DNA of 64,000 bases, taken from positions 124,001-188,000 of the forward strand of contig JAEUVE010000011.1 of NCBI GenBank assembly GCA_016786865.1, written 5' to 3'. Positions 24,662-33,928 of this stretch are shown here, one piece after another; the stretch's first letter is position 1, and every line of letters starts with the position of its first letter. This stretch comes from Sediminibacterium sp. (GTDB lineage: Bacteria > Bacteroidota > Bacteroidia > Chitinophagales > Chitinophagaceae). The translations under genes and the position numbers were made by a program. A model generated the notes under the pieces. It was not told where the DNA came from. It made no database searches and saw nothing but the letters and a program-made list of their open reading frames with translations.

Positions 24662-27211
24662 TTATTTAGGATCCAGCGCTGTTTTGATTTTTTCAGAAAG
24701 ATCCTGTAAATGAATCTTGCTCAGTTTGTCTCCGAATGTAGCAGCAGCTGCATTGATCTGTGCACGAAGACCGGTTAACTGTGCCCGTACAATGGCAGGA
24801 ATATCTGTTTTCTTCAGGTCTGTTGGTGCACTGGCACCAAAGAAAGAAATGGTAATTGCTCCTGAAGAAGCAGGAGGGTTCAGTATATTCACCAGACGGT
24901 CTACATAAGATTTTTGCAATAACCTGCGATAGGTGTCGATGCTTTTTTTGCTGCTCAGCTCACTGAATACACCACTCTGAACATCATTCAGCATTTCGAG
25001 AGCAGTATAGGCCTTGTCTGTACCAAAGCGCTCGGCGCTGAGTTGCAGGCGATGCAGTCTGTCTCCGCTTACCAGGGATCCCAAAGTAGCATCCTGTGCA
25101 GTCATTACCGGATCATTGCTAACCGGATTATTGAACTTATTCCACAGGTTGCGGTCGATCAGCCAATGCGGCGTTTCGAACAGTTGTTTGTTCAGAAATG
25201 CCACGGCTTCTTTTTGGCGTGATTTTGGTGTGATTTCATAAACAGCTTCATCCTGATCGGCGGTTTTAAATGTTTCATATACACCGCCAACATTTGCGGT
25301 AACATGGCCCATATAACGACGGAACTGACCCAGCAGCTGACCATACATGGTGCTCAGGTTATCGTACTGATCTGCTTCTTCTTTGGTCCATTCGGGCAAT
25401 CCTTTGATGATGCGTTTCAGGTTCATGATACCATATTCACTGGCTTTCACTGCGTTGTCGCTGAGGTCTTCGCTCTGGCTTCTTGGATCGGCCCTGTTAC
25501 CCATTTCGTAGGTGCCAAACCAACGACGGGGATTTTCCTTCAGCGCCTGTGTAACCAGTTTGCTGCTGTTAATTTTGGTTTCGTCGTCGGTTGATCCCGG
25601 AATATATCCGTAGCCCCACTGAATGGCCCACTTGTCGTAGTCGCCGATACGCGGATAGAGACCAAGCCGGCTGATATTATCTTCCGGTTGTGCTACATAG
25701 TTGAAGCGGGCATAGTCCATGATGGAAGCCGTATGACCATTTGCTTCTACCCAGGCTTTCTCTCTCAGTTTTTCAACAGGAGTTTTGCTGCTGCTTCCCA
25801 TGTTGTGCATCAGACCCAGTGTATGTCCTACTTCGTGTGAGGATACAAAGCGAATCAGGTCGCCCATGAGGTCGTCGTCGTATTTCATTTTGCGGGAACC
25901 GGGATCCACTGCGGCAGTTTGTACCATATACCAGTCGTGAACCAGTTTCATTACGTTGTGGTACCAGCCGATATGGCTTTCCAGGATTTCACCGCTGCGG
26001 GGATCGTGTACATTCGGGCCATAGGCGTTTTCGATGTCGGAGGCAAAATAGCGGACAACAGAAAAACGGGCATCTTCCGTGCTCATAGTGCTGTCGTTCT
26101 CCGGCCATTCTTTACCCATGATTGCGTTCTTGAATCCTGCTTTTTCAAAAGCAGCCTGCCAGTCGTTGATACCGGCAATCAGGTGCTTTCTCCAAACTTT
26201 TGGTGTAGCGGGGTCTATGTAGTAGATAATGGGTTTTTTAGGCTCCACCAGCTCACCTCTTTTCCATTTTTCCCATTCACCGTCTTTGGGCTCCAGGCGC
26301 CAGCGAACGGCAAAACGGACGTTTTCTACTTTCTGCTGGTTGTCGCTGTAGCGAACAAAATCATCCGGGAAATAACCAACACGTTTATCCCAGATTCTGC
26401 GCTGCATAGGCACTTTAGGCAGGAGCAACAGGGAGGTGTTCAGCTCCATGGTAACCGCTCCGGCATCGTTTGCGGCAGGAATATTGGCCGAAGGAATACC
26501 GGTAGGAATGGGGCTACCACCCATGGCCGGGCTGGAAGAGAAGGTTTTTACGGTTCTGATTTCGGTATTGATCGGGTAGGTGGAAATTTTGGCAATATAG
26601 GATCTGTCCGGAGCCAGGGCGGTCAGGTTGTACCGACGTTTGCTCGCAGGGCGGATGCTTACGGCCTGGTTGTCTCCTTTAAAGAACTCAGTTACATCAA
26701 TTACAACAGAAGCAGAGTCTTTCCCGAAGGCAGCTACAGGGAAAGATGCAGCAATGGAATTCACGTTGGAATTGGTAACAGCCTGGTATATTTTCTGATC
26801 GGCATCCGCCGTATTCACCAGGGTAATGGTACGCAGAAAAATGCTGTTTGAAGGGCCTTTTTCGAAGCTGATGGTTTGCTGGTTGGCAATTTCACCACCA
26901 TAACCGGCACCGGCAGGAACCTTGGCAAAACGAGCCACAGCAAGGATTTCACGACCAAAGATGGAGTCGGCAATTTCGAAATAGTACTTTTCTTCTACTT
27001 TGTGAACGGTAAATAAACCTTTCTGAGTAACCGCTTTGTCTGTGATCACTTCCTTATAAGGCTTGGGGCCGGTACGGGCACCGGGAATATTGTTGGGTGC
27101 ACCCGCAGGAGCTCCGGGAAGCTGCCCGTTGGGCGGGGTTTGAGGGCGTTGCTGTGCGAACATGGAAGCCGCCAGCAGCAGGGCCGCAGATGATAACAGG
27201 ATTTTTTTCAT
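24662..27211 (-). CDS. Exported zinc-dependent metalloprotease (DUF5117/DUF5118/DUF4953 type)
   Basis: An 849-aa protein. I chose the ATG at 27211 because it opens a signal peptide (MKKILLSSAALLLAASMFAQ) followed by a Pro/Gly-rich linker. The metzincin-type site SSHEVGHTLGLMHNMGSS, with the HExGHxxGLxH pattern, lies in the middle. The surrounding regions (VLLPKVPMQRRIWDKRVGYFPDDF, IMDYARFNYVAQPEDN, PRIGDYDKWAIQWGYGYIPG) match the large Bacteroidota family annotated as zinc-dependent metalloprotease. Probably periplasmic or secreted; the substrate is not known. Monocistronic, with its own terminator downstream. Confidence 0.9.
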   Translation of the reverse strand: MKKILLSSAALLLAASMFAQQRPQTPPNGQLPGAPAGAPNNIPGARTGPKPYKEVITDKAVTQKGLFTVHKVEEKYYFEIADSIFGREILAVARFAKVPAGAGYGGEIANQQTISFEKGPSNSIFLRTITLVNTADADQKIYQAVTNSNVNSIAASFPVAAFGKDSASVVIDVTEFFKGDNQAVSIRPASKRRYNLTALAPDRSYIAKISTYPINTEIRTVKTFSSSPAMGGSPIPTGIPSANIPAANDAGAVTMELNTSLLLLPKVPMQRRIWDKRVGYFPDDFVRYSDNQQKVENVRFAVRWRLEPKDGEWEKWKRGELVEPKKPIIYYIDPATPKVWRKHLIAGINDWQAAFEKAGFKNAIMGKEWPENDSTMSTEDARFSVVRYFASDIENAYGPNVHDPRSGEILESHIGWYHNVMKLVHDWYMVQTAAVDPGSRKMKYDDDLMGDLIRFVSSHEVGHTLGLMHNMGSSSKTPVEKLREKAWVEANGHTASIMDYARFNYVAQPEDNISRLGLYPRIGDYDKWAIQWGYGYIPGSTDDETKINSSKLVTQALKENPRRWFGTYEMGNRADPRSQSEDLSDNAVKASEYGIMNLKRIIKGLPEWTKEEADQYDNLSTMYGQLLGQFRRYMGHVTANVGGVYETFKTADQDEAVYEITPKSRQKEAVAFLNKQLFETPHWLIDRNLWNKFNNPVSNDPVMTAQDATLGSLVSGDRLHRLQLSAERFGTDKAYTALEMLNDVQSGVFSELSSKKSIDTYRRLLQKSYVDRLVNILNPPASSGAITISFFGASAPTDLKKTDIPAIVRAQLTGLRAQINAAAATFGDKLSKIHLQDLSEKIKTALDPK

Positions 27212-27550
27212 TGCTAAATAGATAATTTTTAATGCAGTAAAGGTAACCATGTGAACATATCAACAATTTTTTTTGCTGTTTCGTTGGGATGAGTGGTTGC
27301 TGAGGAAGGATAAAATCGGCCAAAACTGCTCATTTTCGGCACGTATAAGGCATTTTGCTTATTTAGATTTCTCGGAAAGTAAAATAAGTTTCTACCGATC
27401 GAATTTGCATCTTTAAATAAAATTCCTAATTTGTAAGCCCTTTTGGATGCGAACAAATTCTTTTGATAATTTCAAAACATTTTTCAGTAGCATTGTGAGG
27501 TAATTTTAAAACCAACTGTAATTTTTAAAAAAAACAAAATCAATTGAGTC
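27212..27550. promoter_or_regulatory. Divergent intergenic region between the metalloprotease and exbB genes
   Basis: This 339-base, AT-rich stretch holds no credible gene. Facing left, TACCTTTA (27238-27245, minus strand) with a TTG 18 bases before it is a candidate promoter of the metalloprotease. Facing right, TTTG (27404-27407) and TAATTTGT (27427-27434) are 19 bases apart, a fair match to the Bacteroidota -33/-7 pair, and would give a leader of about 110 bases before exbB. Beyond these I see no repeat, RNA gene or riboswitch-like fold. Confidence 0.45.
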
Positions 27551-28405
27551 ATGGCTGAAACAAAACCAACCGCAGCAAAGAGTGCATCTTCAGTTCAACC
27601 GAATAAGAGCAGCAACATCATTTCCTGGATTGCTCCGTTTGCAGGAATCGTATTGGGTTACATTATTTGGAGATTTGTATTGGGTGCTGATAACAACTTC
27701 ACCAATCCGGATGCAACTGGCGGTTTCTGGCCCAACCACAAAGGACCTAAGACCGGTTTAAGTAAAATGTATGAGGGTGGTATCGTTGTACCTATTCTGA
27801 TTGGTAACTTCATCATTGTTATCACTTTCGTAATTGAGCGTTTACTGACTGTTATGAAAGCTGCTGGTACTGGTAGCAATACTGAGTTCGTTCGCACTGT
27901 ACAATTCCACCTGGCTAACAAAGATGTAGATAAGGCTTTGGCAGCTTGTGACAAGCAAAAAGGTTCTGTAGGTAATGTAATGAAAGCAGGTCTGAAGAAG
28001 TACAAAGAAATGATCACTAATACAGAACTGGAAACAGAACAAAAAGTATTGAACATTCAAAAAGAAATCGAAGAAGCTACTGCACTGGAACTGCCAATGC
28101 TGGAAAAGAACCTGGTATTCCTTTCTACCATCGCTTCAGTTGCAACCCTCCTCGGTCTGTTCGGTACCGTATTGGGTATGATCAAATCATTCTCTGCGTT
28201 AGGTGACGAAGGTGGTGGTGATGCTGCTCGTGAACTGTCTAAAGGTATCTCCGAGGCGTTGTTCAACACCGCTCTGGGTATCGGTACTTCTGCTGTTGCG
28301 ATCATCATGTACAACGTGTTCACTACTCGTATCGATGGTATCACTTACGGTATTGATGAATCTGGTTTCACATTAACACAAAGCTTTGCTGCCAACTACA
28401 AATAG
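27551..28405 (+). CDS. exbB: ExbB/TolQ-type proton-channel protein
   Basis: A 284-aa MotA/TolQ/ExbB family protein. It has a 25-residue Ala/Ser/Thr/Lys-rich start, a first hydrophobic segment (IISWIAPFAGIVLGYIIWRFVLG), a second after a long loop (IVVPILIGNFIIVITFVIERLLTV), a cytoplasmic helical region, and the conserved pair of C-terminal helices (FLSTIASVATLLGLFGTVLGMIKSFSALG and ALFNTALGIGTSAVAIIMYNVFTTRID). With ExbD it turns proton motive force into work on TonB-dependent receptors. Head of a four-gene operon with two exbD genes and tonB. Confidence 0.93.
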   Translation: MAETKPTAAKSASSVQPNKSSNIISWIAPFAGIVLGYIIWRFVLGADNNFTNPDATGGFWPNHKGPKTGLSKMYEGGIVVPILIGNFIIVITFVIERLLTVMKAAGTGSNTEFVRTVQFHLANKDVDKALAACDKQKGSVGNVMKAGLKKYKEMITNTELETEQKVLNIQKEIEEATALELPMLEKNLVFLSTIASVATLLGLFGTVLGMIKSFSALGDEGGGDAARELSKGISEALFNTALGIGTSAVAIIMYNVFTTRIDGITYGIDESGFTLTQSFAANYK

Positions 28406-28471
28406 TCGGTCTTTTTTTGTGGAAAAAGCAAAGTTTTGAATCTTATTTGTGAAATAGTTAAAAAATAAACA

Positions 28472-29122
28472 ATGGGTAGAGCCAAATTACCTCGTAAGAG
28501 TACGAGTATTGATATGACGGCGATGTGCGATGTGGCCTTTCTCTTGTTGTCGTTCTTCATCTTAACGACCAAGTTTAAGCCTGCAGAAGCCATAGCTGTT
28601 ACTACGCCCAATTCAGTAGCCGCGAAGGTTGCGCCGCAGAAGGATTATGTAATGGTTATTCTGGATAAAAATGGCAAAGTATTTCTTGAAATGGACGACG
28701 AGTCTAAGAAGGAAGTAATGGCCAACAGCCTGAATAGCATGAAAAACCTGAATATGAGTGTTCCGGCTTTTAAAAAGGCCCTGTTTTTTGGAGCACCATT
28801 CAGCGGTATGGCATCATTCCTGAGCTTACCGGAAGATCAGCGTAAAGGCGATGGCCTTCCTGGTATCCCGGTACAGGACACAGCCAACAACGAGCTGACT
28901 ACCTGGATGCGTGTAGTAAAAGATGCGTATATGGGTCAGAAAGAACCTGCCTTCCTGTTAAAGGGAGACAATATGGCCAAGTTCCCTGCATTTAAGGCAA
29001 TCATTGATGCGTTCAAAAAGAACGATATCCTGAAGTTTCAGATGATTACCAATCCGGAAGCAGCTCCGGTGGGAACGGATTTATGGAAACTGAATCAATC
29101 CGGACAAAAGATTGAGGAGTAA
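28472..29122 (+). CDS. exbD: ExbD/TolR-type biopolymer transport protein (first copy)
   Basis: A 216-aa protein. The N-terminal membrane helix STSIDMTAMCDVAFLLLSFFILTTKFKP carries the conserved Asp (TAMCDVAFLLL) needed for proton use. The periplasmic part is longer than in standard ExbD (about 140 aa) and includes an inserted region between residues 90 and 140. Second gene of the exbB-exbD-exbD-tonB operon. Bacteroidota commonly have two unlike ExbD proteins that probably form a heterodimer. Confidence 0.9.
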   Translation: MGRAKLPRKSTSIDMTAMCDVAFLLLSFFILTTKFKPAEAIAVTTPNSVAAKVAPQKDYVMVILDKNGKVFLEMDDESKKEVMANSLNSMKNLNMSVPAFKKALFFGAPFSGMASFLSLPEDQRKGDGLPGIPVQDTANNELTTWMRVVKDAYMGQKEPAFLLKGDNMAKFPAFKAIIDAFKKNDILKFQMITNPEAAPVGTDLWKLNQSGQKIEE

Positions 29123-29152
29123 TTTTTAAAACGAAAACTAAATTCTACCGAT

Positions 29153-29704
29153 ATGGCAGAAATGGATACCTCGGGCGGCGGTGGACATAAGAAAGGCCCC
29201 GGCGTCAAGAAAGGGAAAAAATTATCAACCAGGGTTGACTTAACACCCATGGTGGACTTAGGTTTCTTGTTGATTACGTTTTTCATCTTCACCACAACAA
29301 TGAGTCAGCCAACAGCTATGAAGCTCTTTTTACCAAAAGATGCGGATAAGCCGGAAGACCAGAACAAGGCGAAGGAATCAGGCGTTATTACCATTCTTCT
29401 GGGTAAGGACAACAATGTGTTCTACTTCGAAGGACAGCTGGATAACACTGCTTCGAATTTCAAATCATCTAACTTTAAGGAGATCAGATCTGTTTTGATC
29501 GACAAAAAACGTCGTACTCCTGAAAAGGATCTCGTTGTAGTCCTCAAGCCATCTTCTGAATGTACTTACAGAAATGTGGTTGATATTCTGGATGAAATGG
29601 CAATCAATGTGCTGAAACGTTATGCACTGGTAGATATCTCACCAATTGAAGAAGAGTTGGTGAAGCGATCAACGGCAGCAGGCGCAACGGCAGCAGCCAA
29701 CTAA
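29153..29704 (+). CDS. exbD: ExbD/TolR-type biopolymer transport protein (second copy)
   Basis: A 183-aa protein. After a 25-residue Gly/Lys-rich cytoplasmic start comes the helix RVDLTPMVDLGFLLITFFIFTTTMSQP with the conserved Asp in PMVDLGF. The periplasmic domain is of normal size, ending with an Ala-rich tail. It follows the first exbD by 30 bases. The two copies differ in nearly all periplasmic residues, so they are not a recent duplication. Confidence 0.92.
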   Translation: MAEMDTSGGGGHKKGPGVKKGKKLSTRVDLTPMVDLGFLLITFFIFTTTMSQPTAMKLFLPKDADKPEDQNKAKESGVITILLGKDNNVFYFEGQLDNTASNFKSSNFKEIRSVLIDKKRRTPEKDLVVVLKPSSECTYRNVVDILDEMAINVLKRYALVDISPIEEELVKRSTAAGATAAAN

Positions 29705-29742
29705 GCATCATCAAGCAACTAACAATTAATTAATTTTTTACA

Positions 29743-30573
29743 ATGGACGTAAATAAAATTCTATCCGCCGATATTCTGGATATCATTTTCGAGGGCAGGA
29801 ATAAGGACTACGGCGCTTATGATTTACGTAAGACCTACAACAAGCGTATTACATACGCACTGATAGGGACTATGCTCATTTGCGCATTATTTCTTGTGTC
29901 CACTCTGGTTTCCGGCAACGGGAAAAAAGGTAAAACAGAATTGATCGTGCAGGATGTGTCGCTGGAGAACGTGAAGCAGGAAGAAAAAAGACCTGAACCG
30001 CCACCACCACCGCCACCACCAAAACAAGAACCTCCTAAAGTGGAGATCACTAAATTCACTCCTCCAAAAATTGTGAAGGATGAAGAAGTGAAAGAACAGG
30101 ATGAAATCAAAGAGGTTGAAAAGCTGGAAGATACCAAGATCGGTACCATCAATCAGGAAGGTACAAAGGATGAGGGTATCGTAGCTCCTCCGGTTGAATC
30201 CGGTACCGGTGTAGTTGAAGCTCCTAAGCAGGAAGAAGACTACGACAAGGTATTTACCGTAGTACAGATCCCTGCTGAATTCCCTGGTGGATTGTCTTCA
30301 TGGGCTAAGTACCTGGAACGTAACCTGAACAGGGATTTACCTGTAGAAAACGGTGCGCCTCCGGGAAAATACACCGTAATCGTATCCTTCATTGTATCCA
30401 AAGACGGTAGCATCAGCGATGTAGTTGCTGAAAACGATCCGGGCTATGGTACTAAGGCGGAAGCTGTTCGTGTAATCACTAAAGGACCAAAATGGAAGCC
30501 TGCGGTACAGAACGGTAGAAACGTAATCTATCGCCACAAGCAGAGCATTACCTTCATGGTATCCGAAGAGTAA
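29743..30573 (+). CDS. tonB: TonB energy-transducing protein
   Basis: A 276-aa protein with one N-terminal membrane helix (ALIGTMLICALFLVSTLVSG), a Pro/Lys/Glu-rich periplasm-spanning region beginning PEPPPPPPPPKQEPPK, and a C-terminal TonB domain (FPGGLSSWAKYLERNLN...GKYTVIVSFIVSKDGSISDV...PKWKPAVQNGRNVIYRHKQSITFMV). The N-terminal motif EGRNKDYGAYDLRKTYNKR is typical of Bacteroidota TonB. It transmits energy from ExbB/ExbD to outer-membrane receptors. Last gene of the operon, followed by a strong terminator. Confidence 0.95.
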   Translation: MDVNKILSADILDIIFEGRNKDYGAYDLRKTYNKRITYALIGTMLICALFLVSTLVSGNGKKGKTELIVQDVSLENVKQEEKRPEPPPPPPPPKQEPPKVEITKFTPPKIVKDEEVKEQDEIKEVEKLEDTKIGTINQEGTKDEGIVAPPVESGTGVVEAPKQEEDYDKVFTVVQIPAEFPGGLSSWAKYLERNLNRDLPVENGAPPGKYTVIVSFIVSKDGSISDVVAENDPGYGTKAEAVRVITKGPKWKPAVQNGRNVIYRHKQSITFMVSEE

Positions 30574-30594
30574 TTCATACTACTTTACTATAGA

Positions 30595-30622
30595 GCCCCT
30601 TCAGTAATGAAGGGGCTTTTTT
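30595..30622 (+). terminator. Rho-independent terminator of the exbB-tonB operon
   Basis: GCCCCTTCA (30595-30603) pairs perfectly with TGAAGGGGC (30608-30616) over a GTAA tetraloop and is followed by TTTTTT. The mnmE -7 element begins only six bases later. Confidence 0.9.
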
Positions 30623-30627
30623 ATTTG

Positions 30628-30635
30628 TACCTTTG
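30628..30635 (+). promoter_or_regulatory. Putative -7 element (TACCTTTG) of mnmE
   Basis: A perfect TAnnTTTG match four bases before the mnmE ATG at 30640. Its -33 region coincides with the preceding terminator stem, and the transcript would have almost no leader. Confidence 0.55.
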
Positions 30636-30639
30636 CCCC

Positions 30640-32022
30640 ATGAACACAGCATTAAAGGGTTGGGACGATACCATTGTGGCCCTGGCAACCGCTCCGGGAA
30701 TAGGAGCCATTGGCGTGATCCGGGTAAGTGGTCCACAGGCATTTGAAGTGATTGGTGGAATGTTCCCCTCCAAAAATCTGGCGGTTCAACCGTCTCATAC
30801 CCTGCATGTGGGTTTGCTGAAAAACGGGGACTATGTACTGGACGAAGTGGTGTTGTCTTTATACCGGTCTCCTAAGTCGTATACCGGGGAGGATGTGATC
30901 GAAATCAGCTGTCATGGCTCGCCCTTTATACAGGAAAAAATTATTCAGGCAATAGCCACCCGCGGTGTTCGGATGGCGAGACCGGGAGAGTTTACCCAAC
31001 GGGCATTCCTGAAAGGGAAGATGGATCTGGCGCAGGCAGAAGCGGTGGCCGACCTGATTGCGAGTAATTCGGAAGCCAGCCAGCGGGCAGCTCTCCATAC
31101 CATGCGCGGGGGCTTTTCCAGCGATCTGGCCAAGTTGCGTGAATCTTTGATCAGCTTTTCTGCGCTGATAGAACTGGAACTGGATTTTTCGCAAGAAGAT
31201 GTGGAGTTTGCCGACCGCAGTAAATTCAGAGAACTGATCAATGAACTAATGAACACTACACAACAATTGGTGCAGTCGTTCAAACTCGGGAATGTAATTA
31301 AAAATGGGGTGCAGGTGGCCATCATCGGAAAACCCAACGCAGGTAAATCTACCCTCCTGAATACCCTGCTGAACGAGAACAGGGCCATCGTAAGTGATAT
31401 TGCCGGCACCACCCGGGATACCATTGAAGAAGTACTGAACATAGAAGGTGTATTGTTCCGCCTGATCGATACGGCGGGCATACGGGAACATACTACCGAC
31501 AGTATTGAGCAGATCGGGGTGAGTAAGAGCAAGGAGAAAATGCGTTCCGCAGAAGTGGTGCTTTATTTGTTTGATGTGCAGGAAATGCAGCCTGCAGAAT
31601 TGCAACAGGTGGTGGATGAATTGAAGCAGGAGCAAATCAACTACATCCTCATTGGAAACAAGGCAGATATCGGAACAGAAAAATTGCAACAACAGTTCAG
31701 CGCATTCCCCAACATCATCTTTATATCAGCAAAATCGCACGAGAATATCGACCGGCTGAAAAAGAAGCTGGTAGAAGAAACCATTACAGGCAATATACAC
31801 GCTGAATCGACCATTGTTACGAACGCCCGTCATTACCAGGCTCTGGTTCAGCTGGCTGCGTCGTTGCAGGAAGTGAAAGACGGGCTCGATAATCATATCC
31901 CCGGCGACCTGCTGGCCCTGGACATCCGCGAATGCCTGCACCAACTCGGCACCATCACCGGGCAAATTACCCACGAAGATCAGTTGGATTTTATTTTTAG
32001 TAAGTTTTGTATCGGAAAGTGA
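30640..32022 (+). CDS. mnmE: tRNA modification GTPase MnmE
   Basis: A 460-aa protein. The N-terminal tetrahydrofolate-binding domain starts DTIVALATAPGIGAIGVIRVSG. A G domain is inserted in a helical domain: GKPNAGKSTLLN (P-loop), DIAGTTRD, DTAGI and NKAD. The C-terminus is the conserved FCIGK, whose cysteine is a family hallmark. With MnmG it adds the 5-carboxymethylaminomethyl group to wobble uridines of tRNAs. I chose the ATG at 30640; the longer frame begins inside the terminator hairpin. Confidence 0.97.
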   Translation: MNTALKGWDDTIVALATAPGIGAIGVIRVSGPQAFEVIGGMFPSKNLAVQPSHTLHVGLLKNGDYVLDEVVLSLYRSPKSYTGEDVIEISCHGSPFIQEKIIQAIATRGVRMARPGEFTQRAFLKGKMDLAQAEAVADLIASNSEASQRAALHTMRGGFSSDLAKLRESLISFSALIELELDFSQEDVEFADRSKFRELINELMNTTQQLVQSFKLGNVIKNGVQVAIIGKPNAGKSTLLNTLLNENRAIVSDIAGTTRDTIEEVLNIEGVLFRLIDTAGIREHTTDSIEQIGVSKSKEKMRSAEVVLYLFDVQEMQPAELQQVVDELKQEQINYILIGNKADIGTEKLQQQFSAFPNIIFISAKSHENIDRLKKKLVEETITGNIHAESTIVTNARHYQALVQLAASLQEVKDGLDNHIPGDLLALDIRECLHQLGTITGQITHEDQLDFIFSKFCIGK

Positions 32023-32068
32023 CGAGTGATTGCAATCTGTCCTGATAATTTTACGCGCAGAAGAAAAT

Positions 32069-32112
32069 AAAAAGCAAAGCTGGTCAGTATATACTAACCG
32101 GCTTTGCTTTTT
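32069..32112. terminator. Bidirectional terminator between mnmE and the convergent lipoprotein gene
   Basis: AAAAAGCAAAGC (32069-32080) pairs with GCTTTGCTTTTT (32101-32112); the loop itself contains the pairing GGT/ACC and the self-complementary AGTATATACT. Both strands end in T-rich runs, so it can serve mnmE and the minus-strand gene. Confidence 0.88.
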
Positions 32113-32133
32113 GTGTAAACTGCTTATCAGGAC

Positions 32134-33030
32134 CTACTTATTCTCGTAGATATAAGTATATACAACCGGAGTGGACAGATTCAACCTGTTCTCGGTGTAC
32201 TGCGTTACATAGCCTTTTTCATTGTAGAAGATGGCTGAGTTAAAACTGGGATAAATAATGTCGTACACATTGATATCATTCGCGGGATCGGACTGCATGA
32301 GATTCTGCGATTTATAAGTGTACTTTCTGATATTGTGCGAAGAAATGGGTGCGTGTAGGTTCAGGTATTCGTCGTGCACCTGGTTCCACATAAATACGGG
32401 CCAGAAATTAGGCGCCTGCTTGTCGTCGTATTCATACTCAATGATGGCATACTTCAATTTAAAATTGGGATCACTGTCGCTTCTTTGTACCAGCCTTTCC
32501 ACAACTTTTTCTGTTCCATCTACCGTGCTGTATTCGTACAACATGTATTCAAGAAACTTTCCGTTGGTGTAAGAAGCTACGCTGTCTACTTTATTCTGGC
32601 TGTTGTAGTGATACACATAACGACCCTGCACAGCAGGCGTTACAAATTTGTAATCAATATCGATGCTGCTGACGCGGCTGGTTCCGGTTTCGTAGTTGAA
32701 AGTGTAACTGTACCGGATATTGTTGTCTTTATCGTAAAATATCTCTTTCACAGGAAGTTCTCCGGAATAAGTTATTTCCCTATAACCATCTGCTACGCCT
32801 CTTCTTTTGGTATTGATGCGGACCAGTTTGTTTTGTTCATATACAAAATTTCTTTCGAGGAATACATTTCCTGAATTGGGTTGGGCCGGATCAACGTTCT
32901 CAAATTCTTTAAAACTGACCAGTCTGCTTTGTCCACCGGGTGTTACAATGGTCCCCTCTTTTTTACAGGAGGTGCCGATCAGTGCTACCACCATTGCCAG
33001 TCCGATCCATACTTTCTTTTGCTGCATCAT
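32134..33030 (-). CDS. Putative lipoprotein of unknown function
   Basis: A 298-aa protein starting MMQQKKVWIGLAMVVALIGTSCKKEGT, where the lipobox GTSC fits lipidation and Lys-Lys follows the cysteine. The rest is rich in Tyr, Asn and Ser, with repeated beta-strand patterns of the kind NKLVRINTKRRGVADGYREITYSGELPVKEIFYDKDNNIRYSYTF, like a set of YD-type or DUF4595-like strand repeats. I chose the ATG at 33030 because the longer frame puts an extra hydrophobic stretch in front of the lipid signal. No enzyme motif. It stands alone. Confidence 0.7.
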   Translation of the reverse strand: MMQQKKVWIGLAMVVALIGTSCKKEGTIVTPGGQSRLVSFKEFENVDPAQPNSGNVFLERNFVYEQNKLVRINTKRRGVADGYREITYSGELPVKEIFYDKDNNIRYSYTFNYETGTSRVSSIDIDYKFVTPAVQGRYVYHYNSQNKVDSVASYTNGKFLEYMLYEYSTVDGTEKVVERLVQRSDSDPNFKLKYAIIEYEYDDKQAPNFWPVFMWNQVHDEYLNLHAPISSHNIRKYTYKSQNLMQSDPANDINVYDIIYPSFNSAIFYNEKGYVTQYTENRLNLSTPVVYTYIYENK

Positions 33031-33263
33031 AAATGATTGAATTTTAAAAATGAATAATGCGCAAAGGAACATTCCCGGAGTTGTTTGTTTTTAAGAAGAA
33101 GCACTTGTTTCATAAACTCCGTATTTACACGGATGTTCTGCCGGGTTCATCTTACAAACCCAATTTGGCAAAGGATTTTAAGCGGTTTTGGGGAGGTGCT
33201 AAGTATAACTACGTAGATTTTAATTTCAGTACTTCTACAAATATTCAGCAAATGATGCCCTGC

Positions 33264-33271
33264 TACTTTTG
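33264..33271 (+). promoter_or_regulatory. Putative -7 element (TACTTTTG) of the small beta-barrel gene
   Basis: A perfect TAnnTTTG match, 11 bases before the ATG at 33283 and 23 before the alternative ATG at 33295. Confidence 0.45.
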
Positions 33272-33282
33272 CACCCTTAAAA

Positions 33283-33849
33283 ATGACCAAGCAAATGAAA
33301 AACAACATCTTAGCAGGAGCTCTTGTAATGATCAGCCTCCTGATGCAAAACAGTGTGAGTGCACAGAACAAAAACAATGTGTCTGAAAATGTAAAAGGTA
33401 CCAGTTACCTGCAAGCCGGAATAGGACTGGGTAGCTACGGAATGAGTGGTACTGGTGGTTTGCCCATTACTGCATCTTATGAGTATGGGTTCGCTAAAAA
33501 TTTCAGCGCCGGTGTATCAGCAGGTTTTGTGAAAAAGAGCTTTTTGACCGATTGGAAATACACCTATTTGATTTTTGGTGTGCGGGGCTCTTATCATTTT
33601 AACGAGGCGCTGAAAGTGAATAACCCTAACCTCGACCTGTATGGTGGAGCGGGCCTTATTTACAGAAGGTACAGCATGAAGGCAATGGATGCAATTGATC
33701 CGGCTTACAATTATTCCGCGTCTGGTGGGACAGTTGATTTTGAATTACATGCGGGTGCCCGCTATTACTTTGGTAAGCAGGTAGGCGCTTTTGCTGAACT
33801 GGGTTACGGAATTTCTCCGCTTCAATTGGGCGTAACGGTTAAATTCTAA
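33283..33849 (+). CDS. Small outer-membrane beta-barrel protein
   Basis: A 188-aa protein with a signal peptide (MKNNILAGALVMISLLMQNSVSAQ when read from the fifth residue; the ATG at 33295 is a possible start). The mature part shows alternating aromatic/hydrophobic strands typical of an eight-stranded barrel (LQAGIGLGSYGMSG, PITASYEYGFAKNFSAGVSAGFVKKSF, DLYGGAGLIYRRYSMKAMD, GAFAELGYGISPLQLGVTVKF) and ends in Phe, as outer-membrane proteins do. Function unknown; structural or adhesive roles are possible. Confidence 0.75.
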   Translation: MTKQMKNNILAGALVMISLLMQNSVSAQNKNNVSENVKGTSYLQAGIGLGSYGMSGTGGLPITASYEYGFAKNFSAGVSAGFVKKSFLTDWKYTYLIFGVRGSYHFNEALKVNNPNLDLYGGAGLIYRRYSMKAMDAIDPAYNYSASGGTVDFELHAGARYYFGKQVGAFAELGYGISPLQLGVTVKF

Positions 33850-33866
33850 GAATTTCTCATAATCAG

Positions 33867-33906
33867 AGAACGGGCGGTCTGTTTGGATTGCCCGTTTCTA
33901 TTTTAA
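33867..33906 (+). terminator. Probable terminator after the beta-barrel gene
   Basis: AACGGGC (33869-33875) pairs with GCCCGTT (33890-33896), followed by TCTATTTT. The loop is 14 bases and the T run is interrupted, so the call is moderate. Confidence 0.6.
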
Positions 33907-33928
33907 AGAACAGCGTTTAAGGAAGCAC

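Noticed and set aside
25919..26851. 310-aa plus-strand frame opposite the zinc metalloprotease gene
   Set aside because: Composition is that of antisense translation, and the minus-strand product has a signal peptide and the full zinc motif.
30001..30030. CCACCACCACCG-type simple repeat
   Set aside because: It encodes the proline run of the TonB periplasmic linker, which is normal for the family, so it is not a separate repeat element.
33057..33386. 109-aa plus-strand frame upstream of and overlapping the small beta-barrel gene
   Set aside because: It overlaps the barrel gene's signal peptide in another frame and has no coding features of its own.
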